Assembly (NCBI GenBank): GCA_002392705.1
Contig: DGHP01000071.1
Coordinates: 1 to 7,269 of the forward strand
DNA: 7,269 bases
DNA from: Lachnospiraceae bacterium UBA3845
GTDB taxonomy: Bacteria; Bacillota; Clostridia; Lachnospirales; Lachnospiraceae
Reading direction: 5' to 3'
Below, in pieces: positions 1 through 5,688 of this stretch; position 1 is the first letter of the stretch; every line of letters starts with the position of its first letter. The position numbers were made by a program, and so were the translations under genes. Below the pieces are notes generated by a model, which did no database searches, was not told the origin of the DNA, and was given only the letters and a program-made list of their open reading frames with translations.

Positions 1-216
1 GGAAAATTTACAGGCTATTACTATACTTTTTCCATGGCAGCCCAGACAATCACGCCGATTCTTGCCGGATTTCTTATGAAGAATGTCAGCTACAACATAC
101 TTTTTCTTTATGCGGCCGCCTTCACCGCGGCGTCCTTTGTGACGATGCAGTTTGTGAGGCACGGGGATTCGCAGGATACGGTGAAGAAGGGGCTGGAGGC
201 TTTTGAGGAGATGTAG
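1..216 (+). CDS. MFS transporter, C-terminal fragment (5' end outside window)
   Basis: The reading frame is open from base 1 and ends at TAG 214-216, giving the last 71 residues of a protein that begins before the window. Two hydrophobic stretches (roughly residues 10-27 and 32-50 of the fragment) are separated by a short polar turn. They are followed by a charged tail ending in GLEAFEEM, as expected for the last two helices and cytosolic tail of a 12-helix transporter. The segment GKFTGYYYTFSMAAQ followed by TPILAGFLM resembles the penultimate-helix region of major facilitator transporters of the sugar/SLC45-like type, from memory of the family. The substrate cannot be read from this fragment. 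The ATG at 34 is internal and has no Shine-Dalgarno. The next gene starts 58 bases downstream with no convincing terminator between, so read-through is possible. Confidence 0.6.
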   Translation, partial: GKFTGYYYTFSMAAQTITPILAGFLMKNVSYNILFLYAAAFTAASFVTMQFVRHGDSQDTVKKGLEAFEEM

Positions 217-274
217 GCCTGCGAATAACAACGGCTTTTTGCCGGATTACAGGAGGGAAAACTGAGAGACTGCC

Positions 275-1348
275 ATGGAAGACAGGATGAATGCCGGCAG
301 GGCCGGGGCAGACGTAAGCAGGGCGCCGCAGGCGGGGAACAGGGTATTTTCCCACAGGCGCAAGAACAACAGCTGGAGGAATCTTACTGGTTTCCGCTAC
401 GCCCACAGGGGCTATTTTGAGCAGCCGAATACCGCGTCCCGATATCCGAAGAATGAACTGTCGACCCCTCTGTGGAGGGATGACGTAAGGAGAATCGGGA
501 AGACGGGCGGTCTGCTGATTCCGGAGAATTCCATGGCCGCTTTCGAGCGGGCAGTGCAGTATGGCTTCGGGTCGGAGCTGGATGTCCATCTGGCAAAGGA
601 CGGCAGCCTGCCGGTTGTGCATGACTCGAATCTCCTGCGCATGACCGGGAGGGAGGGGGATGTGGAGCAGCTGACGAGGGAGGAGCTTGACCGCTATACC
701 CTGCTCGGCACAGACCAGAAGATCCCGGAGCTTGAGGAGGTTCTTAAACTCTATACTTCCCGGGAGGCGGCAACGACGAGGGAGCGCGAAGCAGCATGCC
801 TCCGGCCATGGCTGCTGCCCCGGAGGGCTTCCGCTGTGAAAAAAGCCTTCCGGAAAGCGGGGGAAAGCCCGGACGGAGAGGCGCTCTGCCTGCCCCTGAT
901 CATCGAGCTGAAAGCGACAGACCAGACCTGCAGCAGTCTCTGTGAGAAGGTCATGGAGCTGATCGACCGCTTCCCGTCCCTGAATTACTGCGTGGAGAGC
1001 TTTGACCCAAGATCTGTCCTCTGGTTCCGGAAGAACCGGCCGGATGTGCTCTACGGGCAGCTGACCGAGAATTTCACAAAGAGCAGGAGCGCGGTGCGGG
1101 ACTGGGGCCGCATTTCGACCTTCGGCATGTGGTGCGGAGCGACGAATCTGCGCACGCATCCGGATTTTATAGCCTGCAAGTACGCTGACAGGCGCAATCC
1201 GGCGATCCGTCTGAGCTACCTGCTCGGCGTCCGCCAGGTCAGCTGGACGCTCCACAGCCAGGAAGAACTGGATATAGTGGAACATGAGGGCGGTGTCGGT
1301 ATTTTTGAAAGATTTCTGCCGGATGGAAACGGCTGGGGAGATATATGA
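275..1348 (+). CDS. Glycerophosphodiester phosphodiesterase (GDPD family) with insertions
   Basis: The 357-aa product should hydrolyse glycerophosphodiesters to sn-glycerol-3-phosphate plus an alcohol. No signal peptide is visible, so it is probably cytosolic. GDPD signatures appear in order: HRG (44-46), PENSMAAFERA (83-93), the metal/catalytic segment ELDVHLAKDG (101-110), VVHD (114-117), IPELEEVL (150-157), IELK (210-213) and ESFD (241-244). The C-terminal SWTLHSQEEL (323-332) fits the last strand of the TIM barrel. Family members are usually about 240-260 aa. The excess comes from an N-terminal extension of about 40 residues, an insert between HRG and PENS (about 51-80), and an Arg/Ala/Glu-rich insert before IELK (about 161-205). 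ATG 275 is the first in-frame start after a TGA at 263. The AGGAGG at 251-256 lies unusually far upstream (18 nt), so ATG 287 remains possible. The stop overlaps the next start (ATGA). The family call is firm; the substrate is unknown. Confidence 0.88.
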   Translation: MEDRMNAGRAGADVSRAPQAGNRVFSHRRKNNSWRNLTGFRYAHRGYFEQPNTASRYPKNELSTPLWRDDVRRIGKTGGLLIPENSMAAFERAVQYGFGSELDVHLAKDGSLPVVHDSNLLRMTGREGDVEQLTREELDRYTLLGTDQKIPELEEVLKLYTSREAATTREREAACLRPWLLPRRASAVKKAFRKAGESPDGEALCLPLIIELKATDQTCSSLCEKVMELIDRFPSLNYCVESFDPRSVLWFRKNRPDVLYGQLTENFTKSRSAVRDWGRISTFGMWCGATNLRTHPDFIACKYADRRNPAIRLSYLLGVRQVSWTLHSQEELDIVEHEGGVGIFERFLPDGNGWGDI

Positions 1349-2283
1349 GCAGTTTTATTATCGCAGCAAATGCAGTCGTTCCTTTTATGATCTACATCCT
1401 CTTCGGGATGATCATCCGCAGGGCTTCCCTCGTGGACGGACCTTTTCTGACGAAGCTGAACAAGCTTCTTTTCAAAGCCTTTTTCCCGCTGCTGATGTTC
1501 CGCAATATCACGGGAATCGAGGGCGAGACGAATTTCAGCCTGAAGATGGTTCTGTTCGCTGTGCTGGGGATGCTGCTGCTGATCGGCCTGCTCATGATTG
1601 TGATTCCGAGGATTGAACCTGAAGATTCCAGAAGAGGCGTGATCATCCAGGCGATCTTCAGGGGCAATTACGCCCTTTTCAGCATACCGCTTACCACAAG
1701 CCTCTTCGGGGCGGAAGGGACTGCCCTGAGTTCTCTGATGATGCTTGTCAGCATCCCCATGTACAACATCATGGCGGTGGTAGTCCTGTCTGTCTTCGGC
1801 GGCGGGAAGGTGAGCCCCGGAAAGATTCTGAAGGATATCGCGACGAATCCCCTGATCGACGGGGTCCTGGCAGGACTGCTCTTCCGCCTTACGGGCCTGC
1901 ATCTGCCGGCTGCGGTCTCCTCTCCCATAGCGGCCCTTGCGGCCTGCACCACCCCCATGGCCCTGTGCGTCCTGGGCGCGCGGATGCAGCTGTCATCTGT
2001 CCGGGGCAACCGGAAAACCATACTGCTGGTGCTTGCCCTGAAGCTGGCAGCCGTGCCGGCTCTCGTCACTGTCTGCGCGGTCGCCCTCGGCTTCCGCGGC
2101 CTTCCGTGGTTTATTCTCTTTGTCTATTTCGGCGCGCCGACAGCCGTGTCCTCTGTCTCCATGGCGGAAAACATGGGAGGAGACGGGGAACTGGCGGGGG
2201 AACTTGTCGTCGCTTCGACGCTGGCATCTATCTTCTCCATCTTCTTATGGATTGTCGCCGCGTCAGCCCTTGGGATCATGTGA
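1345..2283 (+). CDS. AEC (auxin efflux carrier) family transporter
   Basis: This is a 312-aa integral membrane protein, a usual length for bacterial AEC permeases (Mem_trans family), which move small organic anions such as malate in characterised cases. About ten hydrophobic segments are visible (near 7-24, 42-55, 66-88, 105-122, 128-151, 170-184, 190-211, 226-249, 254-272 and 287-309). Family-like motifs include FRGNYALFSIPL (105-116), NPLIDGVLAGLLF (168-180), CTTPMALCVLGARM (201-214) and the C-terminal FGAPTAVSSVSMAENMGG (262-279). The start at 1345 overlaps the phosphodiesterase stop in an ATGA, a classic sign of translational coupling. A strong terminator follows about 44 bases after the stop, so the two genes form one unit. 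Coupling to a phosphodiesterase hints at a released organic or phosphorylated product as substrate, but that is inference only. Confidence 0.87.
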   Translation: MSSFIIAANAVVPFMIYILFGMIIRRASLVDGPFLTKLNKLLFKAFFPLLMFRNITGIEGETNFSLKMVLFAVLGMLLLIGLLMIVIPRIEPEDSRRGVIIQAIFRGNYALFSIPLTTSLFGAEGTALSSLMMLVSIPMYNIMAVVVLSVFGGGKVSPGKILKDIATNPLIDGVLAGLLFRLTGLHLPAAVSSPIAALAACTTPMALCVLGARMQLSSVRGNRKTILLVLALKLAAVPALVTVCAVALGFRGLPWFILFVYFGAPTAVSSVSMAENMGGDGELAGELVVASTLASIFSIFLWIVAASALGIM

Positions 2284-2326
2284 TGACTGCAGGCACTGCG
2301 CGTGCACGGCGGACGCGGGCTGCGGA

Positions 2327-2379
2327 CCGGACAGATAATCGGGAATGACTGAGAACCCGGTTATCTGTCCGGCCTTTTT
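2327..2379 (+). terminator. Rho-independent terminator of the GDPD-AEC unit
   Basis: The arm at 2327-2343 (CCGGACAGATAATCGGG) pairs along 17 bp with 2356-2372 (CCCGGTTATCTGTCCGG), with a single G-U wobble. The loop at 2344-2355 is 12 nt, and the stem is followed by CC and TTTTT (2375-2379). It lies 44 bases after the AEC stop on the + strand. There is no matching T-tract on the other strand, so it works in one direction only. It isolates the rnf operon from upstream transcription. Confidence 0.9.
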
Positions 2380-2418
2380 GTACTTCCTGCAGCCCTGTGA
2401 ATCGGAATCTGTGGTACG

Positions 2419-2440
2419 ACGAATCAGAACCTGATTTCGT
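2419..2440. promoter_or_regulatory. Imperfect palindrome upstream of the rnf promoter (possible operator)
   Basis: ACGAATCAG (2419-2427) is followed by AAC and then CTGATTTCGT (2431-2440). This is an inverted repeat of nine pairs with one bulged T in the right arm. It ends about 31 bases upstream of the proposed -35 box, a position suited to an activator or upstream repressor site. No T-run follows, so it is not a terminator. I do not recognise it as a known operator; for example it does not match the Rex consensus TTGTTAA-N4-TTAACAA. Confidence 0.3.
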
Positions 2441-2471
2441 AACAATGGGTGACAGAAAACTGCGGGAAAGG

Positions 2472-2500
2472 TTGCTTTTTCGGCGCATCTTCTATAAAAT
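2472..2500 (+). promoter_or_regulatory. Putative sigma-A promoter for the rnf operon
   Basis: TTGCTT (2472-2477) is followed, after a 17-nt spacer, by TAAAAT (2495-2500). An overlapping TATAAA lies at 2493-2498 with a 15-nt spacer. The -10 candidates sit in the most AT-rich patch of the intergenic region, between an upstream terminator and the first rnf gene. A start near 2507 would give a leader of about 320 nt before the GTG at 2829. The -35 match is partial, so this is a plausible but unproven promoter. Confidence 0.45.
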
Positions 2501-2514
2501 AGATTTTAACTGTG

Positions 2515-2560
2515 GGAAACTGCGTGAACTGGCAGTTTCCGGGCGGCTGTAACTGTTCAC
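2515..2560 (+). other. Pseudoknot-like RNA element at the start of the rnf leader
   Basis: GGAAACTGC (2515-2523) and GCAGTTTCC (2532-2540) form a perfect 9-bp stem closing the loop GTGAACTG. Six loop bases, GTGAAC (2524-2529), are perfectly complementary to GTTCAC (2555-2560) 14 nt downstream of the stem. The combination has H-type pseudoknot geometry and would lie within the first 60 nt of the predicted transcript. No known riboswitch family is recognised, and chance complementarity of the 6-mer cannot be excluded. Confidence 0.3.
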
Positions 2561-2618
2561 CCTGCACGGAAAAGGATACTGACCGGATGATTCTGACGGG
2601 CCCGGAAGAGGGTCTGGC

Positions 2619-2675
2619 ATGAGTGCTTTTAAGAGTGCCTTTCTCTATGGAGGCGAAACGGCAGCCTTTTTCTGA
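2619..2675 (+). CDS. Possible 18-aa leader peptide ORF
   Basis: ATG 2619 to TGA 2673-2675 encodes MSAFKSAFLYGGETAAFF. A GGAAGAGGG stretch lies a few bases upstream of the ATG and could serve as a Shine-Dalgarno. The start also overlaps (ATGA) the stop of an 11-codon frame beginning at 2587. The stop codon directly abuts the hairpin that starts at 2676. Such an arrangement could act as a translation-sensitive leader, but the peptide resembles nothing I know and short ORFs of this size are common by chance. Confidence 0.2.
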   Translation: MSAFKSAFLYGGETAAFF

Positions 2676-2720
2676 GGCGGAATCTGCCTGACACCGGGAT
2701 TGGGCAGATGGTTTTCCGCC
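2676..2720 (+). other. Interrupted 14-bp hairpin in the rnf leader
   Basis: GGCGGAA (2676-2682) pairs with TTCCGCC (2714-2720). The helix continues with TCTGCCT (2683-2689) pairing with GGGCAGA (2702-2708), including one G-U wobble. A 5-nt bulge, TGGTT, lies on the 3' side at 2709-2713, and the loop is 12 nt (2690-2701). Only ATTTTC follows, so it would be a weak terminator at best. It could be an attenuator, a processing site or a structural element. Confidence 0.35.
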
Positions 2721-2828
2721 ATTTTCACATTCTGAGGCAAAACAGCCGGGAGAAGCGGTCTGACTCCTGCTTCCGGTATGAGAAGGATGTGTGCTGACCG
2801 GAATAAACTGTTATTAGGAGGGATTATT

Positions 2829-4391
2829 GTGGATGGATTGTATCATGTTTCCTCGTCGCCGCATGTGCGTGACCGGGAGACATCTGCCACTATCATGTAC
2901 GATGTCGCAATTGCCCTGGCTCCGGCAGCATTGTTCGGCATATACCGTTTCGGAATATATGCCGCGCTGATCCTGCTAGTCTCCATGGGGACGGCGGTCC
3001 TGTCGGAATACATGTTTGAGCAGATTACGGGGCAGAAAGTGACGGTCATGGACGGCAGCGCCCTGGTGACGGGCCTGCTTCTGGGGCTCTGTCTTCCGCC
3101 CAAGGTTCCGCTGTGGATTCCGGCTCTGGGCGCCCTTTTCGCGGTGGTTTTCGTCAAGCAGTTCTTCGGCGGGCTCGGACAGAATTTCATGAATCCCGCG
3201 CTGGCGGCAAGATGCTTTCTGCTGATTTCCTTCGCGGGCCTCATGGGGGATTACGCTGTTGACAGCGTATCGGGCGCGACGCCCCTCTCCATTCTCAGGA
3301 GCGGGAAGTCCATCGACCTTCCGGCCGCATTTCTCGGCTTCACGGACGGATGCATCGGTGAGGTTTCTGTCGTCGCCCTGCTTCTCGGCGCGGTATATCT
3401 GCTCTGGAAAAAGGTGATCACGCTTCAGATCCCTCTTCTTGTGATCTGTTCATTCCTGATCTTCGAAGGACTTTTCGCAGGACATGGTTTTGATATGACC
3501 TTCCTCGCGTCGCAGCTGTGCAGCGGCGGACTGGTACTCGGCGCTTTCTTCATGGCTACGGATTATGTCACGAGCCCGATCACGAAGAAAGGAAAGATCG
3601 TCTACGCGGTCGCGATCGGCCTGTTCGCGGGGCTTCTGCGTACCTTCGGAAGTTCTCCCGAAGGCATGTCCTACGCGATTATTATTACAAATATGCTTGT
3701 TCCGCTCATCGAGCGCTGGACGAAGCCGACCACCTTCGGCTACGGCAGGAACGCGCTTGTGGGCAGACAGAAGATGGACGTCAGGGTATACAGGCCCATG
3801 ATTATGCTGGTTCTCATTACAGCGGTGGCGGGCATGCTTCTTGGCGTGATTTATGAGATGACAAAGGGCCCGATCGAGGAGGCCGAACTGAAAGCGAAGG
3901 CGGAAGCCTACGCGGCGGTCTGCCCGGATGCGGAAGAATTCGCCGCAGCAGAGGATCTGGACGCTGTCACTGCATCCCTTACGGCGGAGGATGGCACAGT
4001 TGCGGACGGTCAGTTCGGACTGGTTGTCTATGACGGCAACTATGCGGCCCTGGATGCGGCCGGCAATGTCATCGGCTACGTGGTCAACGTGACGAGCAAG
4101 GAAGGATTCGGCGGAGACGTATCCGTCAGCGTGGGTGTCTCCTCCGATAAGGAAGTGACCGGTCTCCAGTTCCTGTCCATCAGCGAGACGGCAGGTCTCG
4201 GAATGAACGCGACGAAGCCTGAATTCTACGAACAGTACGTCGGGAAGGCTGTAGACCAGTTCGAACTCGTCAAGGGTGATACATCCGCAGACAATGAGAT
4301 CAGTGCGCTGAGCGGTGCATCCTTCACGTCCAACGCGGTTACCAACGCGGTGAATGCGGCACTGTACGCAGTCGCGGGTCTGTCCGAGTAA
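2829..4391 (+). CDS. rnfDG: RnfD-RnfG fusion: membrane FMN subunit plus FMN-binding subunit
   Basis: One 520-aa frame joins two Rnf subunits that are normally separate. Residues 1 to about 312 are RnfD: the start MDGLYHVSSSPHVRD is typical, many membrane helices follow, and DSVSGAT (145-151) carries the Thr151 expected to hold covalent FMN. Residues about 317-520 are RnfG: one helix (about 323-342), then an exported domain with SETAGLGMN (452-460) and SALSGASFTSNAVTNAVNAA (492-511), where Ser498 sits at the flavin-acceptor position. The consensus Asp six residues before it is Ser492. GTG 2829 is chosen because AGGAGGG (2816-2822) is 6 nt upstream and the N-terminus then matches RnfD; the ATG at 2778 has no such site. 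The internal ATG at 3774 lacks a good Shine-Dalgarno, so one fused chain is expected. An RnfD tail inside the cell leading into RnfG's in-to-out helix is topologically sensible. rnfE follows after 11 nt. Confidence 0.9.
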   Translation: MDGLYHVSSSPHVRDRETSATIMYDVAIALAPAALFGIYRFGIYAALILLVSMGTAVLSEYMFEQITGQKVTVMDGSALVTGLLLGLCLPPKVPLWIPALGALFAVVFVKQFFGGLGQNFMNPALAARCFLLISFAGLMGDYAVDSVSGATPLSILRSGKSIDLPAAFLGFTDGCIGEVSVVALLLGAVYLLWKKVITLQIPLLVICSFLIFEGLFAGHGFDMTFLASQLCSGGLVLGAFFMATDYVTSPITKKGKIVYAVAIGLFAGLLRTFGSSPEGMSYAIIITNMLVPLIERWTKPTTFGYGRNALVGRQKMDVRVYRPMIMLVLITAVAGMLLGVIYEMTKGPIEEAELKAKAEAYAAVCPDAEEFAAAEDLDAVTASLTAEDGTVADGQFGLVVYDGNYAALDAAGNVIGYVVNVTSKEGFGGDVSVSVGVSSDKEVTGLQFLSISETAGLGMNATKPEFYEQYVGKAVDQFELVKGDTSADNEISALSGASFTSNAVTNAVNAALYAVAGLSE

Positions 4392-4402
4392 GGAGGTGCG
4401 GA

Positions 4403-5086
4403 ATGAATAAATATCTTGAGAGAATTTACAACGGTATTATCAAGGAGAATCCGACCTTCATACTGGTGATCGGCATGTGCCCGACCCTGGCTGTTACGAC
4501 CTCCGTTTCAAACGGAATCGGCATGGGGCTGTCCACGATGGTGGTGCTGGTTCTGTCGAATCTGCTGATCTCCCTGCTGAGACCGCTGATTTCGGATTCG
4601 ATCCGCTTTCCGGCCTTCATTGTAGTCATCGCCTCCTTCGTCACGATCGTCGAGCTGGTTCTGAAGGCCTATATTCCAAACCTCTACGAGGCTCTGGGAC
4701 TGTATATTCCGCTGATTGTCGTTAACTGCATTATCATGGGACGCGCGGAGGCATATGCCTCCAAAGCGTCGCCGCTGCTGTCCGTCTTCGACGGAATCGG
4801 CATGGGCCTCGGCTTTACATTTGCCCTGATCCTGATGAGCTCCTGCCGTGAGATTCTCGGTTCCGGGACATGGCTGGGCTATAAGGTGACCCCGTCCTTC
4901 TTCACACCGATCGGAATCTTTGTATCCGCACCGGGCGCCTTCATCGTACTCGGATCCCTGATCGCCGTGATGAATGGGCTGAAGATCAAAAACAACAGTA
5001 CGAAGAAGGTAGAGGGCTGCGACGGAGACTGCATGAGCTGCGGTCAGAGCGGCTGCTCTGACCGGACGCAGGAACAGACTGCATGA
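4403..5086 (+). CDS. rnfE: RnfE, membrane subunit of the Rnf complex
   Basis: The 227-aa protein has six hydrophobic segments. It pairs with its homologue RnfA to form the inverted-topology core that holds a membrane-embedded iron-sulfur centre and carries electrons across the membrane. The likely ligands are Cys26 in GMCPTLAVTTSVSNG and Cys109 in VVNCIIMGRAEA, both in the repeat positions conserved between RnfA and RnfE. The motif FDGIGMGLGFTFAL (129-142) is also typical. The C-terminal tail (about 193-227) is hydrophilic and contains four cysteines (206, 210, 213, 218) in the pattern CX3CX2CX4C. AGGAGGTG (4391-4398) overlaps the preceding TAA, with ATG 4403 at ideal distance. A perfect 10-bp inverted repeat lies inside the codons of the Cys tail, just before rnfA. 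Confidence 0.94.
   Translation: MNKYLERIYNGIIKENPTFILVIGMCPTLAVTTSVSNGIGMGLSTMVVLVLSNLLISLLRPLISDSIRFPAFIVVIASFVTIVELVLKAYIPNLYEALGLYIPLIVVNCIIMGRAEAYASKASPLLSVFDGIGMGLGFTFALILMSSCREILGSGTWLGYKVTPSFFTPIGIFVSAPGAFIVLGSLIAVMNGLKIKNNSTKKVEGCDGDCMSCGQSGCSDRTQEQTA
5041..5064 (+). other. Perfect 10-bp hairpin in the 3' end of rnfE
   Basis: CGGTCAGAGC (5041-5050) and GCTCTGACCG (5055-5064) are perfectly complementary around the tetraloop GGCT. The element is within the last codons of rnfE and ends 38 nt before the rnfA start. No T-run follows, so it is not a terminator. It could stabilise or direct processing of the transcript between rnfE and rnfA, or simply reflect the codons of the Cys-rich tail. 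Confidence 0.5.
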
Positions 5087-5102
5087 CAGGAGGGAGAGAT
5101 AG

Positions 5103-5678
5103 ATGAAAGAGATGATATTGCTGATCGTCGGCGCTGCTCTTGTCAATAACGTCGTCCTCAGCCAGTTCTATGGTCTGTGCCCCTTCCTTGGCGTGTCCAA
5201 GCAGGTCCAGACAGCGGCCAGCATGGGAGCCGCGGTAGTCTTTGTTATCACGATCGCCTCCGCGATCGCCAGTCTGCTTTATACTTATGTGCTGCTTCCG
5301 CTCGGCCTGTCCTATCTGCAGACGATCGTATTTATCCTGGTCATCGCGGGACTGGTGCAGTTTATCGAGATGTTCCTGAAAAAAACAAATCCGGCCCTCT
5401 ATTCGGCCCTTGGCGTGTATCTTCCTCTGATCACGACCAACTGCGCCGTCCTGGGCGTTGCTCTGTCGAATGTCCAGAAGGAATACGGCTTTGCAAGCAG
5501 CGTTGTCAACGGAATCGGAACTTCGGTCGGCTTCCTGATTGCCATCACGATTATGGCGGGAATCCGTGAGAAGACCGCCCACAACAACATTATCGGACCT
5601 TTCCGGGGCATGCCGATCGTTATGTATACAGCAGCGCTGATGGCGATCGCTTTTGTCGGATTCTCCGGTCTGATCTAA
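5103..5678 (+). CDS. rnfA: RnfA, membrane subunit of the Rnf complex
   Basis: The 191-aa product has the standard length and six-helix character of RnfA. It is the partner of RnfE in the transmembrane core that passes electrons from RnfB on the inner face to the flavin subunits on the outer face. Family hallmarks are NNVVLSQFYGLCPFLGVSK (15-33) with Cys26, and PLITTNCAVLGVAL (108-121) with Cys114. These two cysteines contribute to the iron-sulfur centre shared with RnfE. GFASSVVNGIGTSVGFLIA (128-146) and the helix ending GFSGLI complete a normal protein. AGGAGGG (5088-5094) precedes ATG 5103, and the gap from rnfE is 16 nt. rnfB follows after 10 nt. Nothing appears truncated or unusual. Confidence 0.95.
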   Translation: MKEMILLIVGAALVNNVVLSQFYGLCPFLGVSKQVQTAASMGAAVVFVITIASAIASLLYTYVLLPLGLSYLQTIVFILVIAGLVQFIEMFLKKTNPALYSALGVYLPLITTNCAVLGVALSNVQKEYGFASSVVNGIGTSVGFLIAITIMAGIREKTAHNNIIGPFRGMPIVMYTAALMAIAFVGFSGLI

Positions 5679-5688
5679 GGAGGCAGGG

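Larger units (their letters stand above)
2507..2828 (+). promoter_or_regulatory. Long structured 5' leader of the rnf operon (no gene recognised)
   Basis: From the predicted transcription start to the first rnf codon there is no convincing protein gene, but there are several inverted repeats. The first hairpin, at 2515-2540, has a perfect 9-bp stem and a loop that can pair with 2555-2560. A possible short leader ORF lies at 2619-2675. An interrupted 14-bp hairpin at 2676-2720 begins right after that ORF's stop. The remainder (2721-2815) shows no feature I can name, and the Shine-Dalgarno AGGAGGG is at 2816-2822. I do not see the conserved core of the FMN, SAM, glycine, cyclic-di-GMP or fluoride riboswitches. 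A regulatory leader is inferred from length and folding potential only. Confidence 0.35.

Noticed and set aside
232..244. CGGC-TTTTT-GCCG hairpin before the phosphodiesterase gene
   Set aside because: The stem has only 4 bp and the T-run is in the loop, not after the stem, so it cannot act as a standard terminator.
122..1285. Long minus-strand open frame (387 codons) opposite the phosphodiesterase gene
   Set aside because: Composition rich in Pro/Arg/His with no family motifs. It lies entirely opposite the strongly supported GDPD gene and is typical of the antisense frame of a GC-rich gene.
2284..2338. Cysteine-rich peptide (CDDCRHCACTADAGCG) in an alternative frame after the AEC gene
   Set aside because: It has no start of its own, runs into the terminator stem and is probably chance.
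2445..2552. 35-codon + strand ORF across the proposed promoter
   Set aside because: No Shine-Dalgarno, overlaps the -35 and -10 candidates, and has no recognisable sequence.
2708..2797. 29-codon + strand ORF just before the rnf start
   Set aside because: No ribosome binding site, starts inside the long hairpin and resembles nothing known.
2778..2828. ATG 2778 as the start of the RnfD-RnfG fusion
   Set aside because: No Shine-Dalgarno lies upstream, and the 17 extra residues are unlike RnfD. GTG 2829 has AGGAGGG at perfect spacing and gives a typical RnfD N-terminus.
2507..2828. FMN riboswitch controlling the flavin-dependent operon
   Set aside because: The conserved RFN core (starting like AGGATCTTCGGGGCAGGG) is absent on the + strand.
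2380..2828. Degraded rnfC remnant in the intergenic region
   Set aside because: No frame shows the RnfC cluster motifs (CX2CX2CX3CP) or an NADH-binding glycine-rich segment; only very short frames are present.
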